Shown: piece after piece, positions 9,797 through 17,453 of the stretch
Position numbering within the stretch: position 1 is the first letter of the stretch
Layout: every line of letters begins with the position of its first letter
NCBI RefSeq assembly: GCF_019904295.1
Contig: NZ_CP065359.1
Coordinates: forward strand, 2,939,001-3,003,000
DNA: 64,000 nucleotides
From: Ruegeria sp. SCSIO 43209
GTDB taxonomy: Bacteria > Pseudomonadota > Alphaproteobacteria > Rhodobacterales > Rhodobacteraceae
Direction of reading: 5' to 3'
The notes under the pieces: generated by a model
What the model was told of the DNA's origin: nothing
The model's database searches: none
Seen by the model: the letters and a program-made list of their open reading frames with translations, nothing else
Position numbers and translations under genes: made by a program

Positions 9797-10137
9797 GCAG
9801 TTTCCTCGTCGCCGAAGAATGGTGTCATCTGTGCCACGATAACCGCGTTTTCATCCAGCGCCCGTTGCATCAATGCCCGCTCATCCGGATCGATATCATG
9901 CCCTTGCGCCTCACGCTCGGCCAGCGTGCCATAGCCGGTGACATCCAGAGGTGCAGTATCGGCCTGCTTCAGGATCGCTACTGTCTCACGCACGGCTTCG
10001 GCCTCGTCCACGCCGCTGGCAAAACACATCAACGCCGCCCCGGTCGCGCCTTCGGGCAGGCCGTCGCCATCTTTGCGACCGATCTGAACCAACAACGTAT
10101 AGACTTGCTGGCGCGAAGGTTTTTTCTGCTTTTCCAT
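9793..10137 (-). CDS. conserved hypothetical protein
   Basis: 114-residue soluble protein with no signal peptide or membrane segment and no family I can name. It is mostly helical and acidic towards the C-terminus, with a basic start ([12 protein letters not shown]). The stretch [23 protein letters not shown] looks like a helix followed by a strand. Start chosen at the ATG at 10137; an upstream TTG at 10173 is possible but weaker. It follows the TetR gene on the same strand with 37 bases between them, so it could belong to that transcription unit. Confidence 0.6.
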   Translation of the reverse strand: MEKQKKPSRQQVYTLLVQIGRKDGDGLPEGATGAALMCFASGVDEAEAVRETVAILKQADTAPLDVTGYGTLAEREAQGHDIDPDERALMQRALDENAVIVAQMTPFFGDEETA

Positions 10138-10174
10138 AGTGCCCGCAATACGCTGGCCCGATGGCACGGTCAAC

Positions 10175-10768
10175 TCAGTCGCAGGTGCTGTCGTATAGGT
10201 GGTCCAACAGCATCTGCGCTGCCACGCGCTGCGTGTCGCGCCATTCCGCCCGGGGTCGCAATGGCATCACAGCATCCGTATTGAAATAAATTGCGGACAT
10301 ACCCGCTGCCACGGCTTGGACGCCTTGCATATTGGCGGCAGGCAGTTCGTTCATGATTTCAGCAGCGATCCTTGCCTCGAAGTCATAGACAAACCCAAGC
10401 AAGGGTTCTCGCAAATCCGCGTGTCTTTCTGAGGCTGCGACCAAAGCGGCAAACACTGCAGCACTTTCCGAAGAATAGGTGCCGTGTCCGAACAAAGCGT
10501 CCAGCATCGCTGCAACCCGATCAGTGCACGGCAGAGTGTCGAAGAGCGCCTCAACCTGATCCGCGAAGACTTTCAGGACGTGATCTAGCAGCTTGCGAAC
10601 CATCTCATCCCGGTTGCCCAGATAGTGGCGCAGCAATGGCCGCCCGACGCCCGCCTCTTCTGATATGCGCGCCAAGGTCGAGCCATCCAGCCCGTACCGC
10701 GCGACACAACGCATAAATGCGTTCAGGATTTGCTCGGATCTGGCGTCTTTCATACTGGGACGGGGCAT
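10175..10768 (-). CDS. TetR/AcrR family regulator (BetI-like)
   Basis: One-component repressor of 197 residues. The N-terminal helix-turn-helix is clear (LARISEEAGVGRPLLRHYLG, about residues 30-49), followed by a helical ligand-binding domain with BetI-like length. The ATG at 10768 forms a TGATG overlap with the stop of the upstream membrane-protein gene, which fixes the start and implies translational coupling. The frame stays open to 11014 but that stretch codes for the membrane protein in another frame. The divergent Rieske gene and the large inverted repeat at 11101-11142 make that repeat the obvious candidate operator. Effector unknown. Confidence 0.85.
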   Translation of the reverse strand: MPRPSMKDARSEQILNAFMRCVARYGLDGSTLARISEEAGVGRPLLRHYLGNRDEMVRKLLDHVLKVFADQVEALFDTLPCTDRVAAMLDALFGHGTYSSESAAVFAALVAASERHADLREPLLGFVYDFEARIAAEIMNELPAANMQGVQAVAAGMSAIYFNTDAVMPLRPRAEWRDTQRVAAQMLLDHLYDSTCD

Positions 10769-11046
10769 CAGAATCCGTTCGCAACTGGTGGAAAAACATC
10801 CGCCAGAACGTAGAGAACGCCCAAACCGATCCACAAACCCGTCAGCGACCAGAACAGTGCCGGATCTGTCGCGCGGTTTATCGGTTCGATCAAGAAGGCC
10901 TGCCCCGAGCGCACCGCCAAGAGCCCCCAAAATATGAACAACAGACCCCAAAGGCCGTAATACCCGGCGAAGGTCGAGACAAGAAGCGCCGCCAGAATTA
11001 GCAGTGTCATCCACCTTTGATTCCTCAGGGTTTGAATAAAAGTCAT
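10768..11046 (-). CDS. small integral membrane protein, unknown function
   Basis: 92 residues with two or three predicted membrane helices: about 13-45 (TLLILAALLVSTFAGYYG then LWGLLFIFWGLLAV, probably a hairpin) and about 65-85 (PALFWSLTGLWIGLGVLYVL). It carries the motif RSGQAFLIEPINRATDP between the helices. I do not recognise a named family. Start at the ATG at 11046; the preceding in-frame codons lie in the promoter region. It is the first gene of an operon with the TetR regulator (TGATG overlap) and is divergent from the Rieske oxygenase. A role next to that oxygenase, such as substrate entry or membrane anchoring, is only a guess. Confidence 0.7.
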   Translation of the reverse strand: MTFIQTLRNQRWMTLLILAALLVSTFAGYYGLWGLLFIFWGLLAVRSGQAFLIEPINRATDPALFWSLTGLWIGLGVLYVLADVFPPVANGF

Positions 11047-11100
11047 CCTGCCTCCAAGCGGGTTCAGAAAAATCTTAAGGTGAAATCTGGACATTCGAAG

Positions 11101-11142
11101 GTTTATTGTCAATATTGATGATTATCATTTTTGACAATAAAC
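11101..11142. promoter_or_regulatory. perfect 12-bp inverted repeat, candidate TetR operator
   Basis: GTTTATTGTCAA at 11101-11112 and its exact complement TTGACAATAAAC at 11131-11142 flank an 18-base AT-rich spacer that contains a smaller palindrome (TGAT-N4-ATCA, 11116-11127). The element fills the divergent gap between the membrane protein/TetR operon and the Rieske gene and ends 10 bases before the Rieske start codon. Read on the minus strand the left arm also supplies a TTGACA-like -35 box. Size, symmetry and place fit a repressor operator. Confidence 0.7.
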
Positions 11143-11152
11143 GGACTCAACA

Positions 11153-12334
11153 ATGCCGCCTGACGCACTTCCGGATCAACCCAAGCAACAACTGCCGCGT
11201 GAGGCATATGTCTCGGACAGTTGGTATGAGGCCGAACAGAAAACCCTGTTCAGCAAGTGCTGGAGTTTTGCCGGCGTGACTATGGATTTCACCGAACCCG
11301 GCGATTTCAGGACGATTCAGGCCGGGGCCTACGCTCTGATCGTCATACGGGACGCAAATGGCGACTTGCGCGCCTTCCACAACCAATGCCGCCATCGCGG
11401 AACCGAGTTGTTGGAAGGTTGCGGCAACGCAGGCAAAACCATTGTCTGCCCTTATCACAACTGGGTCTACAATCTGGATGGCGCTTTGCGCGGCGTACCA
11501 GCCCAGCGCGAGTGCTTTCCGGATCTGGACAAGAAGGCAACCGCGTTGTTCGGTGCCTCAGTCGGTGTCTTCCGCAACCTTGTTTTTGTTCACCCAGAAC
11601 CGGATCAAAGCTTTGACGCGTGGCTTGGCGATCTGGCTCAAATACCTTGGCCTCATGATCTGGCATCAAGCGAGCTACAAGAGAACCCCGACGACGTGGT
11701 CTATGAGATCAACTGCAATTGGAAGGTCTTCTTTGAAAATGCAATAGACGGCTATCACCTGGCCTATCTGCACAAAGACACGTTGGGCGGGCCAACCCAT
11801 GACAAGAATCTTTGGGAGGTTTTTGGCCACAACATGGTCTGGTGGTCGACCGAGCGCGAAGGCGTCAAACATCGTATCCCTCAGTTTGTTGAAAGCTCGG
11901 CCAAAGGGTCCGGCCTGAAAACGGTACGGAATGCCGAAACGCCGGGCTATGGCGGGGTCTACATGCTGTTTCCGACCACGATCCTGACGCCAAACCCCTG
12001 GGGGTTTTCGATATCGACCATGGAACCAGTGGATGCCAACACAACACTTCTGCGGGTCAGAAACTGGTCGCCTAAAGGCTGGTTCACCTATACGCATCGC
12101 GCGGCGGACATACCCGGATACGACCCGGAATCCGGTCGGATCAAATCCTCTCACTGGACCCAGCACCCACTGGAGACGGGGGATTTTCAGACCGAGGATG
12201 TCTGGGTGTGCGAAAAGATGCAGCGCGCCCTCCAATCGCCCCGATATCAAGTCGGCCCTCTGGCCAAAGGGGCCGGAGGTGAGGCGGCGATTGATTTCTT
12301 TCAGCAAACAGTGCTGGAGTTCATGCCAAAATAA
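11153..12334 (+). CDS. Rieske non-haem iron oxygenase, large (alpha) subunit
   Basis: 393-residue aromatic-ring-hydroxylating-type oxygenase alpha subunit, the group that also holds choline, carnitine and glycine-betaine monooxygenases. The Rieske [2Fe-2S] ligands are visible as C79-x-H81 and C99-x2-H102. The mononuclear iron ligands are in DGYHLAYLH (His202, His207), preceded by the bridging Asp199. The SRPBCC catalytic domain fills about 160-390. No ferredoxin or reductase gene lies nearby, so electrons must come from partners encoded elsewhere. The divergent TetR gene probably regulates it. The substrate is not predictable; a quaternary amine is one possibility given the BetI-like regulator. 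Confidence 0.9.
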   Translation: MPPDALPDQPKQQLPREAYVSDSWYEAEQKTLFSKCWSFAGVTMDFTEPGDFRTIQAGAYALIVIRDANGDLRAFHNQCRHRGTELLEGCGNAGKTIVCPYHNWVYNLDGALRGVPAQRECFPDLDKKATALFGASVGVFRNLVFVHPEPDQSFDAWLGDLAQIPWPHDLASSELQENPDDVVYEINCNWKVFFENAIDGYHLAYLHKDTLGGPTHDKNLWEVFGHNMVWWSTEREGVKHRIPQFVESSAKGSGLKTVRNAETPGYGGVYMLFPTTILTPNPWGFSISTMEPVDANTTLLRVRNWSPKGWFTYTHRAADIPGYDPESGRIKSSHWTQHPLETGDFQTEDVWVCEKMQRALQSPRYQVGPLAKGAGGEAAIDFFQQTVLEFMPK

Positions 12335-12337
12335 GAA

Positions 12338-12365
12338 AGGCCGCAGAGCATGCACTCTGCGGCCT
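12338..12365. terminator. bidirectional intrinsic terminator
   Basis: An 11-bp perfect stem (AGGCCGCAGAG and its complement) with a 6-base loop lies between the Rieske stop (12334) and the convergent dapD stop (12387). Read in the dapD direction it is followed by TTTCTTATTTT, a good U tract. Confidence 0.8.
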
Positions 12366-12386
12366 ATTCAAACTGAAACGACGGGA

Positions 12387-13214
12387 TCAGTCGCGCAGTA
12401 GCTCATTGATCCCGGTTTTCGAACGGGTCTTTTCATCGACGCGTTTCACGATGACCGCGCAATACAGGCTTACATTGTTCTTGGACGGCATCGAGCCCGC
12501 AACAACCACCGAATAGGGCGGAACCTCGCCATACATGACTTCACCGGTTTCGCGGTCCACGATCTTGGTGGATTTACCGATGAATACGCCCATGCCCAGA
12601 ACCGAACCCTCGCGGACGATGCAGCCTTCGACCACTTCCGAACGCGCACCGATAAAGCAGTTGTCTTCGATAATGGTCGGACCGGCCTGCATCGGCTCCA
12701 GTACGCCTCCAATGCCTACGCCGCCCGACAAGTGCACGTTCTTGCCGATCTGCGCGCAGGAACCAACGGTGGCCCAGGTATCAACCATCGTGCCTTCATC
12801 GACATAAGCGCCAAGGTTCACGAACGAGGGCATCAGCACCACACCCGGTGCGACATAGGCCGACTTGCGGACCACACAGTTTGGCACGGCGCGGAACCCT
12901 GCCGCGCGCCACTGGTTCTCTCCCCAGCCGGCGAACTTGCTGTCGACCTTATCCCACCAGCCGCCGTCTTGCGGGCCTCCGGTCTGGATTTCCATGTCCT
13001 TGATGCGGAACCCCAGCAGAACTGCTTTTTTCGCCCACTGGTTCACGTGCCAATCACCACTGTCGAGCTTTTCAGCCACCCGCAGCGAACCGCTGTCCAG
13101 CGCGCTCAGCGTGTCTTCGATTGCTTCTCGTTGCTTGCCGGTGGTCGCAGGGGTGATTGTGTCACGTACTTCCCAGGCGGCTTCGATGGCGGCTTCCAGT
13201 TGCGCATTGGACAT
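12387..13214 (-). CDS. dapD: 2,3,4,5-tetrahydropyridine-2,6-dicarboxylate N-succinyltransferase
   Basis: Succinylates tetrahydrodipicolinate with succinyl-CoA in the lysine/meso-diaminopimelate pathway. The 275 residues match the family length. The N-terminal part (about 1-100) includes [19 protein letters not shown]. The middle is a left-handed beta-helix of hexapeptide repeats (about 105-230, for example [20 protein letters not shown] and [15 protein letters not shown]). The C-terminal region has [11 protein letters not shown]. It is a stand-alone gene preceded by an AGGGAG ribosome-binding site. Its product is the substrate source for dapC/dapE in the same pathway; dapE is at 7391-8530. 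Confidence 0.95.
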   Translation of the reverse strand: MSNAQLEAAIEAAWEVRDTITPATTGKQREAIEDTLSALDSGSLRVAEKLDSGDWHVNQWAKKAVLLGFRIKDMEIQTGGPQDGGWWDKVDSKFAGWGENQWRAAGFRAVPNCVVRKSAYVAPGVVLMPSFVNLGAYVDEGTMVDTWATVGSCAQIGKNVHLSGGVGIGGVLEPMQAGPTIIEDNCFIGARSEVVEGCIVREGSVLGMGVFIGKSTKIVDRETGEVMYGEVPPYSVVVAGSMPSKNNVSLYCAVIVKRVDEKTRSKTGINELLRD

Positions 13215-13306
13215 GGGGCGTCTCCCTAGAGAATCTGTTCACGTTGATGTGGCCTATACGCAAGCGAGACCCATGGCGCAATGCGACGCGGATACCTCGG
13301 TTTGCG

Positions 13307-14272
13307 TCAATCATCGGTAAGTGCGCTGAGTGCGGCAAACATATCCCGGTCATTTTGGGTTCCGGCATTGGGTGCAGTCAGCAACACATCGCCGTAGAAA
13401 ACCGAATTTGCGCCAGCCAGAAAGCACAAAGCCTGCTCGGCAGTTGAAAAGTCCGACCGTCCTGCCGACAAGCGCACCCGTGTTTGCGGCATGGCGATCC
13501 GCGCGGTCGCAACCATGCGCACCAGATCAAAAATGCCCACCTTTTCTAGATGCGCCAGCGGCGTGCCTTTGATCGGGATCAGCGCGTTTATCGGTACGCT
13601 TTCGGGATGCGGGTCAAAATTCGCAAGGACCTGCAACAGCGAGGCACGATCCCGCAGGCTTTCACCCATACCGATAATGCCGCCGCAGCACAGATCAATA
13701 CCTTCGTCCCGGCAATAGCTGAGGGTCTCAAGACGATCCTGATAGGTACGAGTTCCAATAATCTCGCCATAGAATTCCGGCGAAGTATCCAGGTTATGAT
13801 TGTACGCCGTAAGTCCTGCCTCGGCCAATCGTTTGGCCTGATGTGGCTTGAGCATGCCCAGGGTGACGCAAGCCTCCATGCCCAGATCACGCACGCCCCG
13901 CACCATGACCAGCACATTGTCGAATTCTTCGCCGTCGCGCACCTGACGCCATGCAGCACCCATGCAAAACCGTTCAGCCCCCGCATCGCGCGCCCGTTTG
14001 GCAAGCGAGATGACATGCGCAGGGTTCATGAGCTTTTCCTTGGTCAGCTCGACCTCGCGATGATGGGCGGATTGCGGGCAATAGGCGCAATCCTCGGGAC
14101 AGCTTCCGGTTTTTATCGACAGCAGGCTGGCTTTTTGGATGTCGTTTGGATCGTGATACGTCCGGTGAATTACATTTGCGCGACCTACCAGATCCAACAG
14201 TGGAAGGCGCATCAGCGCCTCCACTTCATCCACGGTCCAATCGCTGCGGATATCTTGCCCGGTATCAAGCAT
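13307..14272 (-). CDS. bioB: biotin synthase
   Basis: Radical SAM enzyme that inserts sulfur into dethiobiotin to make biotin. The radical-SAM [4Fe-4S] ligands are in [11 protein letters not shown] (Cys58, Cys62, Cys65 from the chosen start), and the family motifs [15 protein letters not shown] and GGIIGMGES are present. The C-terminal [23 protein letters not shown] is also typical. I start at the ATG at 14272 (321 residues); a GTG at 14287 would add five residues. It overlaps the 3' end of bioY, so bioY-bioB is one operon, controlled by the BioR boxes upstream of bioY. The remaining biotin genes (bioF, bioD, bioA) are not in this window. Confidence 0.95.
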   Translation of the reverse strand: MLDTGQDIRSDWTVDEVEALMRLPLLDLVGRANVIHRTYHDPNDIQKASLLSIKTGSCPEDCAYCPQSAHHREVELTKEKLMNPAHVISLAKRARDAGAERFCMGAAWRQVRDGEEFDNVLVMVRGVRDLGMEACVTLGMLKPHQAKRLAEAGLTAYNHNLDTSPEFYGEIIGTRTYQDRLETLSYCRDEGIDLCCGGIIGMGESLRDRASLLQVLANFDPHPESVPINALIPIKGTPLAHLEKVGIFDLVRMVATARIAMPQTRVRLSAGRSDFSTAEQALCFLAGANSVFYGDVLLTAPNAGTQNDRDMFAALSALTDD

Positions 14273-14852
14273 CTGGCTGCGGCCCACGGATTTTCTGCAT
14301 CAGACCCGTCGGCAGGCCAATCACGAGAACGGCTGCCAATGCAATCTTCACGAGATCACCCAGAATGAAAGGGCTGAAACCGTAAACCAGAACCTTGTCT
14401 GCAGGCACGAACTGAGCCAACCAACCCAGACCCAGCGCATAGATCACCGCAAGTCCAGCCAGCATCGCCGGAACCAGAAACAGTTTACGCAGATTGTCCG
14501 CGGCCCATCCAACCATGACCGAGGCGACCACGAAACCCAGCAAATAACCTCCGGTTCCGCCCATCATATAGGCCAGCCCGATGCCTTTTTCGGGCGTTCC
14601 GGCAAACACCGGCAAACCCACTGCCCCGGCAACCATGTAACCGATCACGGTTGCAGAACCGAGACGCAGCCCAAATGCCGCGGCGATAGCCATGACAGCG
14701 GCGACTTGAAGGGTCATGGGCACAGGCCAAAATGGCACCTGGACTTTTGCACTGGCGGTCAAAAGAAGAATACCCATCACGATACGAAGGATCTGACCCG
14801 CTGGGGTTATTGCTCCGGCGGCCGGAAGGGTGGATTGCAGAGTGGCTTTCAT
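14265..14852 (-). CDS. bioY: biotin transporter substrate-binding (S) component BioY
   Basis: Integral membrane S component of an energy-coupling-factor type biotin uptake system, about six membrane helices in 195 residues. Seen: the BioY region [23 protein letters not shown] (about 44-66) and [29 protein letters not shown], the biotin-binding loop region of the family. No bioM/bioN energising genes are adjacent; solitary BioY is common in alphaproteobacteria. First gene of the bioY-bioB operon, with two BioR boxes in its promoter, so it should be derepressed when biotin runs short. Confidence 0.93.
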   Translation of the reverse strand: MKATLQSTLPAAGAITPAGQILRIVMGILLLTASAKVQVPFWPVPMTLQVAAVMAIAAAFGLRLGSATVIGYMVAGAVGLPVFAGTPEKGIGLAYMMGGTGGYLLGFVVASVMVGWAADNLRKLFLVPAMLAGLAVIYALGLGWLAQFVPADKVLVYGFSPFILGDLVKIALAAVLVIGLPTGLMQKIRGPQPDA

Positions 14853-14865
14853 CGTCTTTCTCTTT

Positions 14866-14875
14866 TTATAGATAA
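14866..14875. promoter_or_regulatory. BioR box 1 upstream of bioY
   Basis: TTATAGATAA, an exact match to the known alphaproteobacterial BioR operator, lies 13 bases before the bioY start codon. The bioR gene itself is the next gene upstream. Confidence 0.85.
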
Positions 14876-14906
14876 TATTTGATAGATTCGAAATTCATCA
14901 TCATTT

Positions 14907-14916
14907 TTATCTATTA
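14907..14916. promoter_or_regulatory. BioR box 2 upstream of bioY
   Basis: TTATCTATTA differs from the BioR palindrome TTATCTATAA at one position. It lies 31 bases from box 1, about three helical turns (41 bases start to start), which would allow two BioR dimers on one DNA face. Confidence 0.7.
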
Positions 14917-14973
14917 AAAATCAAGCCAAATCTTCTGAGGAGGCACAGATTGTCGTTTCAAAGGCAGAAAGTA

Positions 14974-15573
14974 TCAGCTTGCACGACGGATATGGCGCAC
15001 AAGTATCGAAGTTGCGGCGGAAACGTCTTTACTCTTCAGCGCCTGAATGATCGCAGCGTGATCCGTATCGACGCGCTGCACCCATTTGGGCCGCCAATGT
15101 GCAAACAAGTGCCTGGCACTGGCAATGTGCAGGTCATCGACAGCATGCAAAAGACGGGGCAACCCGCAAGGTGTCAGGATGGCACGATGAAACACCCTGT
15201 TCCGCGCCTCCCATTGAGGCATGTTTTCAGCCTGATCACATGCCTTTCGCGCATCATCAGCCACTTTCAGAGCAGCTGGCGTCATATTTTGCACGGAATG
15301 CTGCATCGCCAGCGTTTCCAGCGCGACACGCATTTCGATCACTTCACGCACTTCGGCAGGGTCCAACGCGGTGACGCGCATGCCCTTTCGCGGTTCGCTT
15401 TTGGCCAATCCATGCGCCTCAAGCCGCAGCAGTGCTTCGCGCACCGGAACATGGCTGGTCTCAAAGTCGCGCGCGATATGGTCCTGACGCAGCTTTTCAC
15501 CGGCAGGAAGATCGCCGGTGATGATTTTCTGGCTCAGGGCATTATAGATTGTGTCGGCAATGGTCGCGGTCAT
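14974..15573 (-). CDS. bioR: GntR/FadR family biotin repressor BioR
   Basis: 199-residue GntR regulator with an N-terminal winged helix (LRQDHIARDFETSHVPVREALLRLEAHG, about 28-55) and a C-terminal FCD-type helical domain. Identification as BioR rests on three lines: family, position next to bioY-bioB, and BioR-type boxes in front of both bioY and bioR itself. In alphaproteobacteria lacking the BirA DNA-binding domain, BioR represses biotin genes. The exact BioR box at 15577-15586 starts only four bases upstream of the ATG at 15573, so autorepression is expected and no Shine-Dalgarno sequence is visible there. Confidence 0.88.
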   Translation of the reverse strand: MTATIADTIYNALSQKIITGDLPAGEKLRQDHIARDFETSHVPVREALLRLEAHGLAKSEPRKGMRVTALDPAEVREVIEMRVALETLAMQHSVQNMTPAALKVADDARKACDQAENMPQWEARNRVFHRAILTPCGLPRLLHAVDDLHIASARHLFAHWRPKWVQRVDTDHAAIIQALKSKDVSAATSILVRHIRRAS

Positions 15574-15576
15574 GAA

Positions 15577-15586
15577 TTATAGATAA
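15577..15586. promoter_or_regulatory. BioR box 3, autoregulatory site at bioR
   Basis: TTATAGATAA again matches the BioR operator exactly. It sits immediately upstream of the bioR start codon and, on the minus strand, overlaps a TATAAT hexamer. Binding would block initiation directly. Confidence 0.8.
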
Positions 15587-15617
15587 AATCCATGAACAAC
15601 ATCTACAAGCCGTATTC

Positions 15618-16529
15618 TCAACCTGTTAGCGGATCTGGCGCGATGTTCCCGCCGCAAATCAGCACTGCGACACGCTCACCCGGCTCCGGCTGGTAAGCGC
15701 CCGAAATCAGTGCGGCAAGCGCAGCAGCCCCTGCTGGTTCAACCAGTATTCGATGCGTCTGCCACAGAGCATTCTGGGCTTGCGCTATCGCATCGTCAGA
15801 AACCAGAACCGAACTCATACCTTGGGCCAGCCCAAAGCAAATCTCACCAATTCTCCGTGCGCCCAGTGCGTTCGCTGCGATGCCCGAAACGGAAACATCA
15901 ACCGGTTCGCCCGCAGCCAACGCCGCATTCAGCGCGCAAGAGGTTTCCGGTTCGACCGCCACGACTTTGCGCGCACCCTGAAACCATGCCAAAGCTCCGG
16001 CAATCAGCCCACCGCCGCCCACGGCCACCAATACTGTGTCCGCCTGCAAGCCCTGCGCGTCCCATTCAGCAAAACATGTCCCCTGCCCTACCACCGTCGC
16101 TGGCGCATCATAGGCATGGATTTGCATGGCGCCGGTGCTTTCCTCATGCGCCTGCGCCATGGTCAGTGCATTGGCGTATTCACCCGAAACAACACTCAGA
16201 TCAGCCCCGATCCGCTTGATCAGCGCAATCTTGGAGGGACCTGCAAGTTCGGGCACAAAAATCTTCGCTGGATAGCCCAGTGATTGCGCGGCATAAGCCG
16301 CTGCCGCACCGTGGTTGCCACCGGAAGCCGCCACGACGCCTGCCGCAGGCACATCCATGCTGAGCAGGGTATTGAACGCCCCGCGCGCTTTGAAGCTGCC
16401 GGTGTGCTGCATATGTTCAAGCTTCATTTCAATCGGATAGCCCGGAATATGGCTTTCCATCACCGGTGTGACCTGCGCGTGTCCGGCAATGCGGTCCCGC
16501 GCTGCCAATATTTCACTTTTCCAATCCAT
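15618..16529 (-). CDS. threonine/serine dehydratase-like PLP enzyme
   Basis: Fold-type II PLP enzyme of about 303 residues related to threonine dehydratase and serine racemase. Expected reaction: deamination of L-threonine or L-serine to a 2-keto acid. Seen: Schiff-base lysine in HTGSFKARGAFN (about residue 47), SGGNHGAAAAYAA, the phosphate-binding glycine run VGGGGLIAGAL, and a serine/cysteine-type end LICGGNIAPDPL. There is no C-terminal ACT-like regulatory domain, so this is the short catabolic/biodegradative form. Start at the ATG at 16529 (MDWKSEI) with a GGAAAG site; the open frame beyond it overlaps the divergent LOG gene region. bioR follows 44 bases downstream. Confidence 0.85.
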   Translation of the reverse strand: MDWKSEILAARDRIAGHAQVTPVMESHIPGYPIEMKLEHMQHTGSFKARGAFNTLLSMDVPAAGVVAASGGNHGAAAAYAAQSLGYPAKIFVPELAGPSKIALIKRIGADLSVVSGEYANALTMAQAHEESTGAMQIHAYDAPATVVGQGTCFAEWDAQGLQADTVLVAVGGGGLIAGALAWFQGARKVVAVEPETSCALNAALAAGEPVDVSVSGIAANALGARRIGEICFGLAQGMSSVLVSDDAIAQAQNALWQTHRILVEPAGAAALAALISGAYQPEPGERVAVLICGGNIAPDPLTG

Positions 16530-16607
16530 TCTTGTCTTTCCGTGACTGGCACTCTGCCCGCGAACCCTATAGCTGTTTTGGAAACACGCAAGCAGGGAAC
16601 CCCGCAT

Positions 16608-17450
16608 ATGAGAGAAGATCGCCTCAGCCCCTTTCGCGACGCACAGACCGACCGCTCGACCGCAAGCGAGGTACCAGATACCCCGCAGACGCGGTCTTCG
16701 GCCTATCGCCTTGCCTTCGCTGATGATGACTTCCTGTGCCGGGATGAGCTGCGCCCCGTGCGGCTGCAACTGGAGCTGTTGAAGCCCGAGATGATCATGA
16801 CCGAGCGTGAGATCACCTCGACCATCGTCATGTTCGGTGGCGCGCGCATTCCGGAGCCGACCCAGAAACACACGGCGCGGACCGAGACCTTGGCCGGGCT
16901 GTCGAAATACTACGATGAAGCGCGTGAGTTTGCGCGTCTGATGACCGAGAAGTCAAATCGGACAGGTTGCCGCGAGAACGTGATCGTCACGGGTGGCGGC
17001 CCCGGCGTGATGGAAGCGGGCAACCGTGGTGCACAGGATGCAGGCGGGTGTTCGATCGGCCTGAACATCGTGCTTCCGCACGAGCAGGCTCCGAACCTAT
17101 ACGTGACGCCTGATCTCAGCTTCAATTTCCACTATTTCGCCATCCGCAAGATGCACTTCCTTATGCGCGCTCGCGCCATCACCATCTTCCCCGGCGGCTT
17201 CGGCACCATGGATGAGCTCTTCGAATCCCTGACTTTGATCCAGACCGGCCGCATGGACCGCGTCCCTTTCCTGCTGTTCGGGCGTGAGTTCTGGGAAAAG
17301 GTTATCAACTGGGAAGCGCTGGCCGATGCGGGCACGATCTCGGACGAGGATCTTGACCTGTTCCGTTTTGTCGACACTGCGCAAGAGGCAGTCGAGATCA
17401 TCGAGAACTGGGAACCCGCGCCCCCACGCGATGAAATACCGGGGCGCTGA
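16608..17450 (+). CDS. LOG family protein (TIGR00730, Rossmann fold)
   Basis: 280-residue member of the lysine-decarboxylase-like/LOG family. Many characterised members are nucleoside 5'-monophosphate phosphoribohydrolases (cytokinin-activating LOG type). The LOG signature PGGFGTMDE is present at about 195-205, with the upstream GGGPGVMEAGNRGA motif at about 127-140. The N-terminal 60 residues are polar and variable. Start at the ATG at 16608; the longer open frame upstream covers the neighbouring dehydratase gene and has no family similarity. The next gene starts 3 bases after its stop, so both are one operon. Confidence 0.85.
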   Translation: MREDRLSPFRDAQTDRSTASEVPDTPQTRSSAYRLAFADDDFLCRDELRPVRLQLELLKPEMIMTEREITSTIVMFGGARIPEPTQKHTARTETLAGLSKYYDEAREFARLMTEKSNRTGCRENVIVTGGGPGVMEAGNRGAQDAGGCSIGLNIVLPHEQAPNLYVTPDLSFNFHYFAIRKMHFLMRARAITIFPGGFGTMDELFESLTLIQTGRMDRVPFLLFGREFWEKVINWEALADAGTISDEDLDLFRFVDTAQEAVEIIENWEPAPPRDEIPGR

Positions 17451-17453
17451 GCC

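Noticed and set aside
15541..15550. A further BioR-like sequence (ATTATAGATT)
   Set aside because: It matches only eight of ten positions and lies inside the bioR coding region; probably chance.
16284..16607. N-terminal extension of the LOG-family gene
   Set aside because: This part lies opposite the threonine dehydratase gene and is not conserved; the ATG at 16608 gives the family length.
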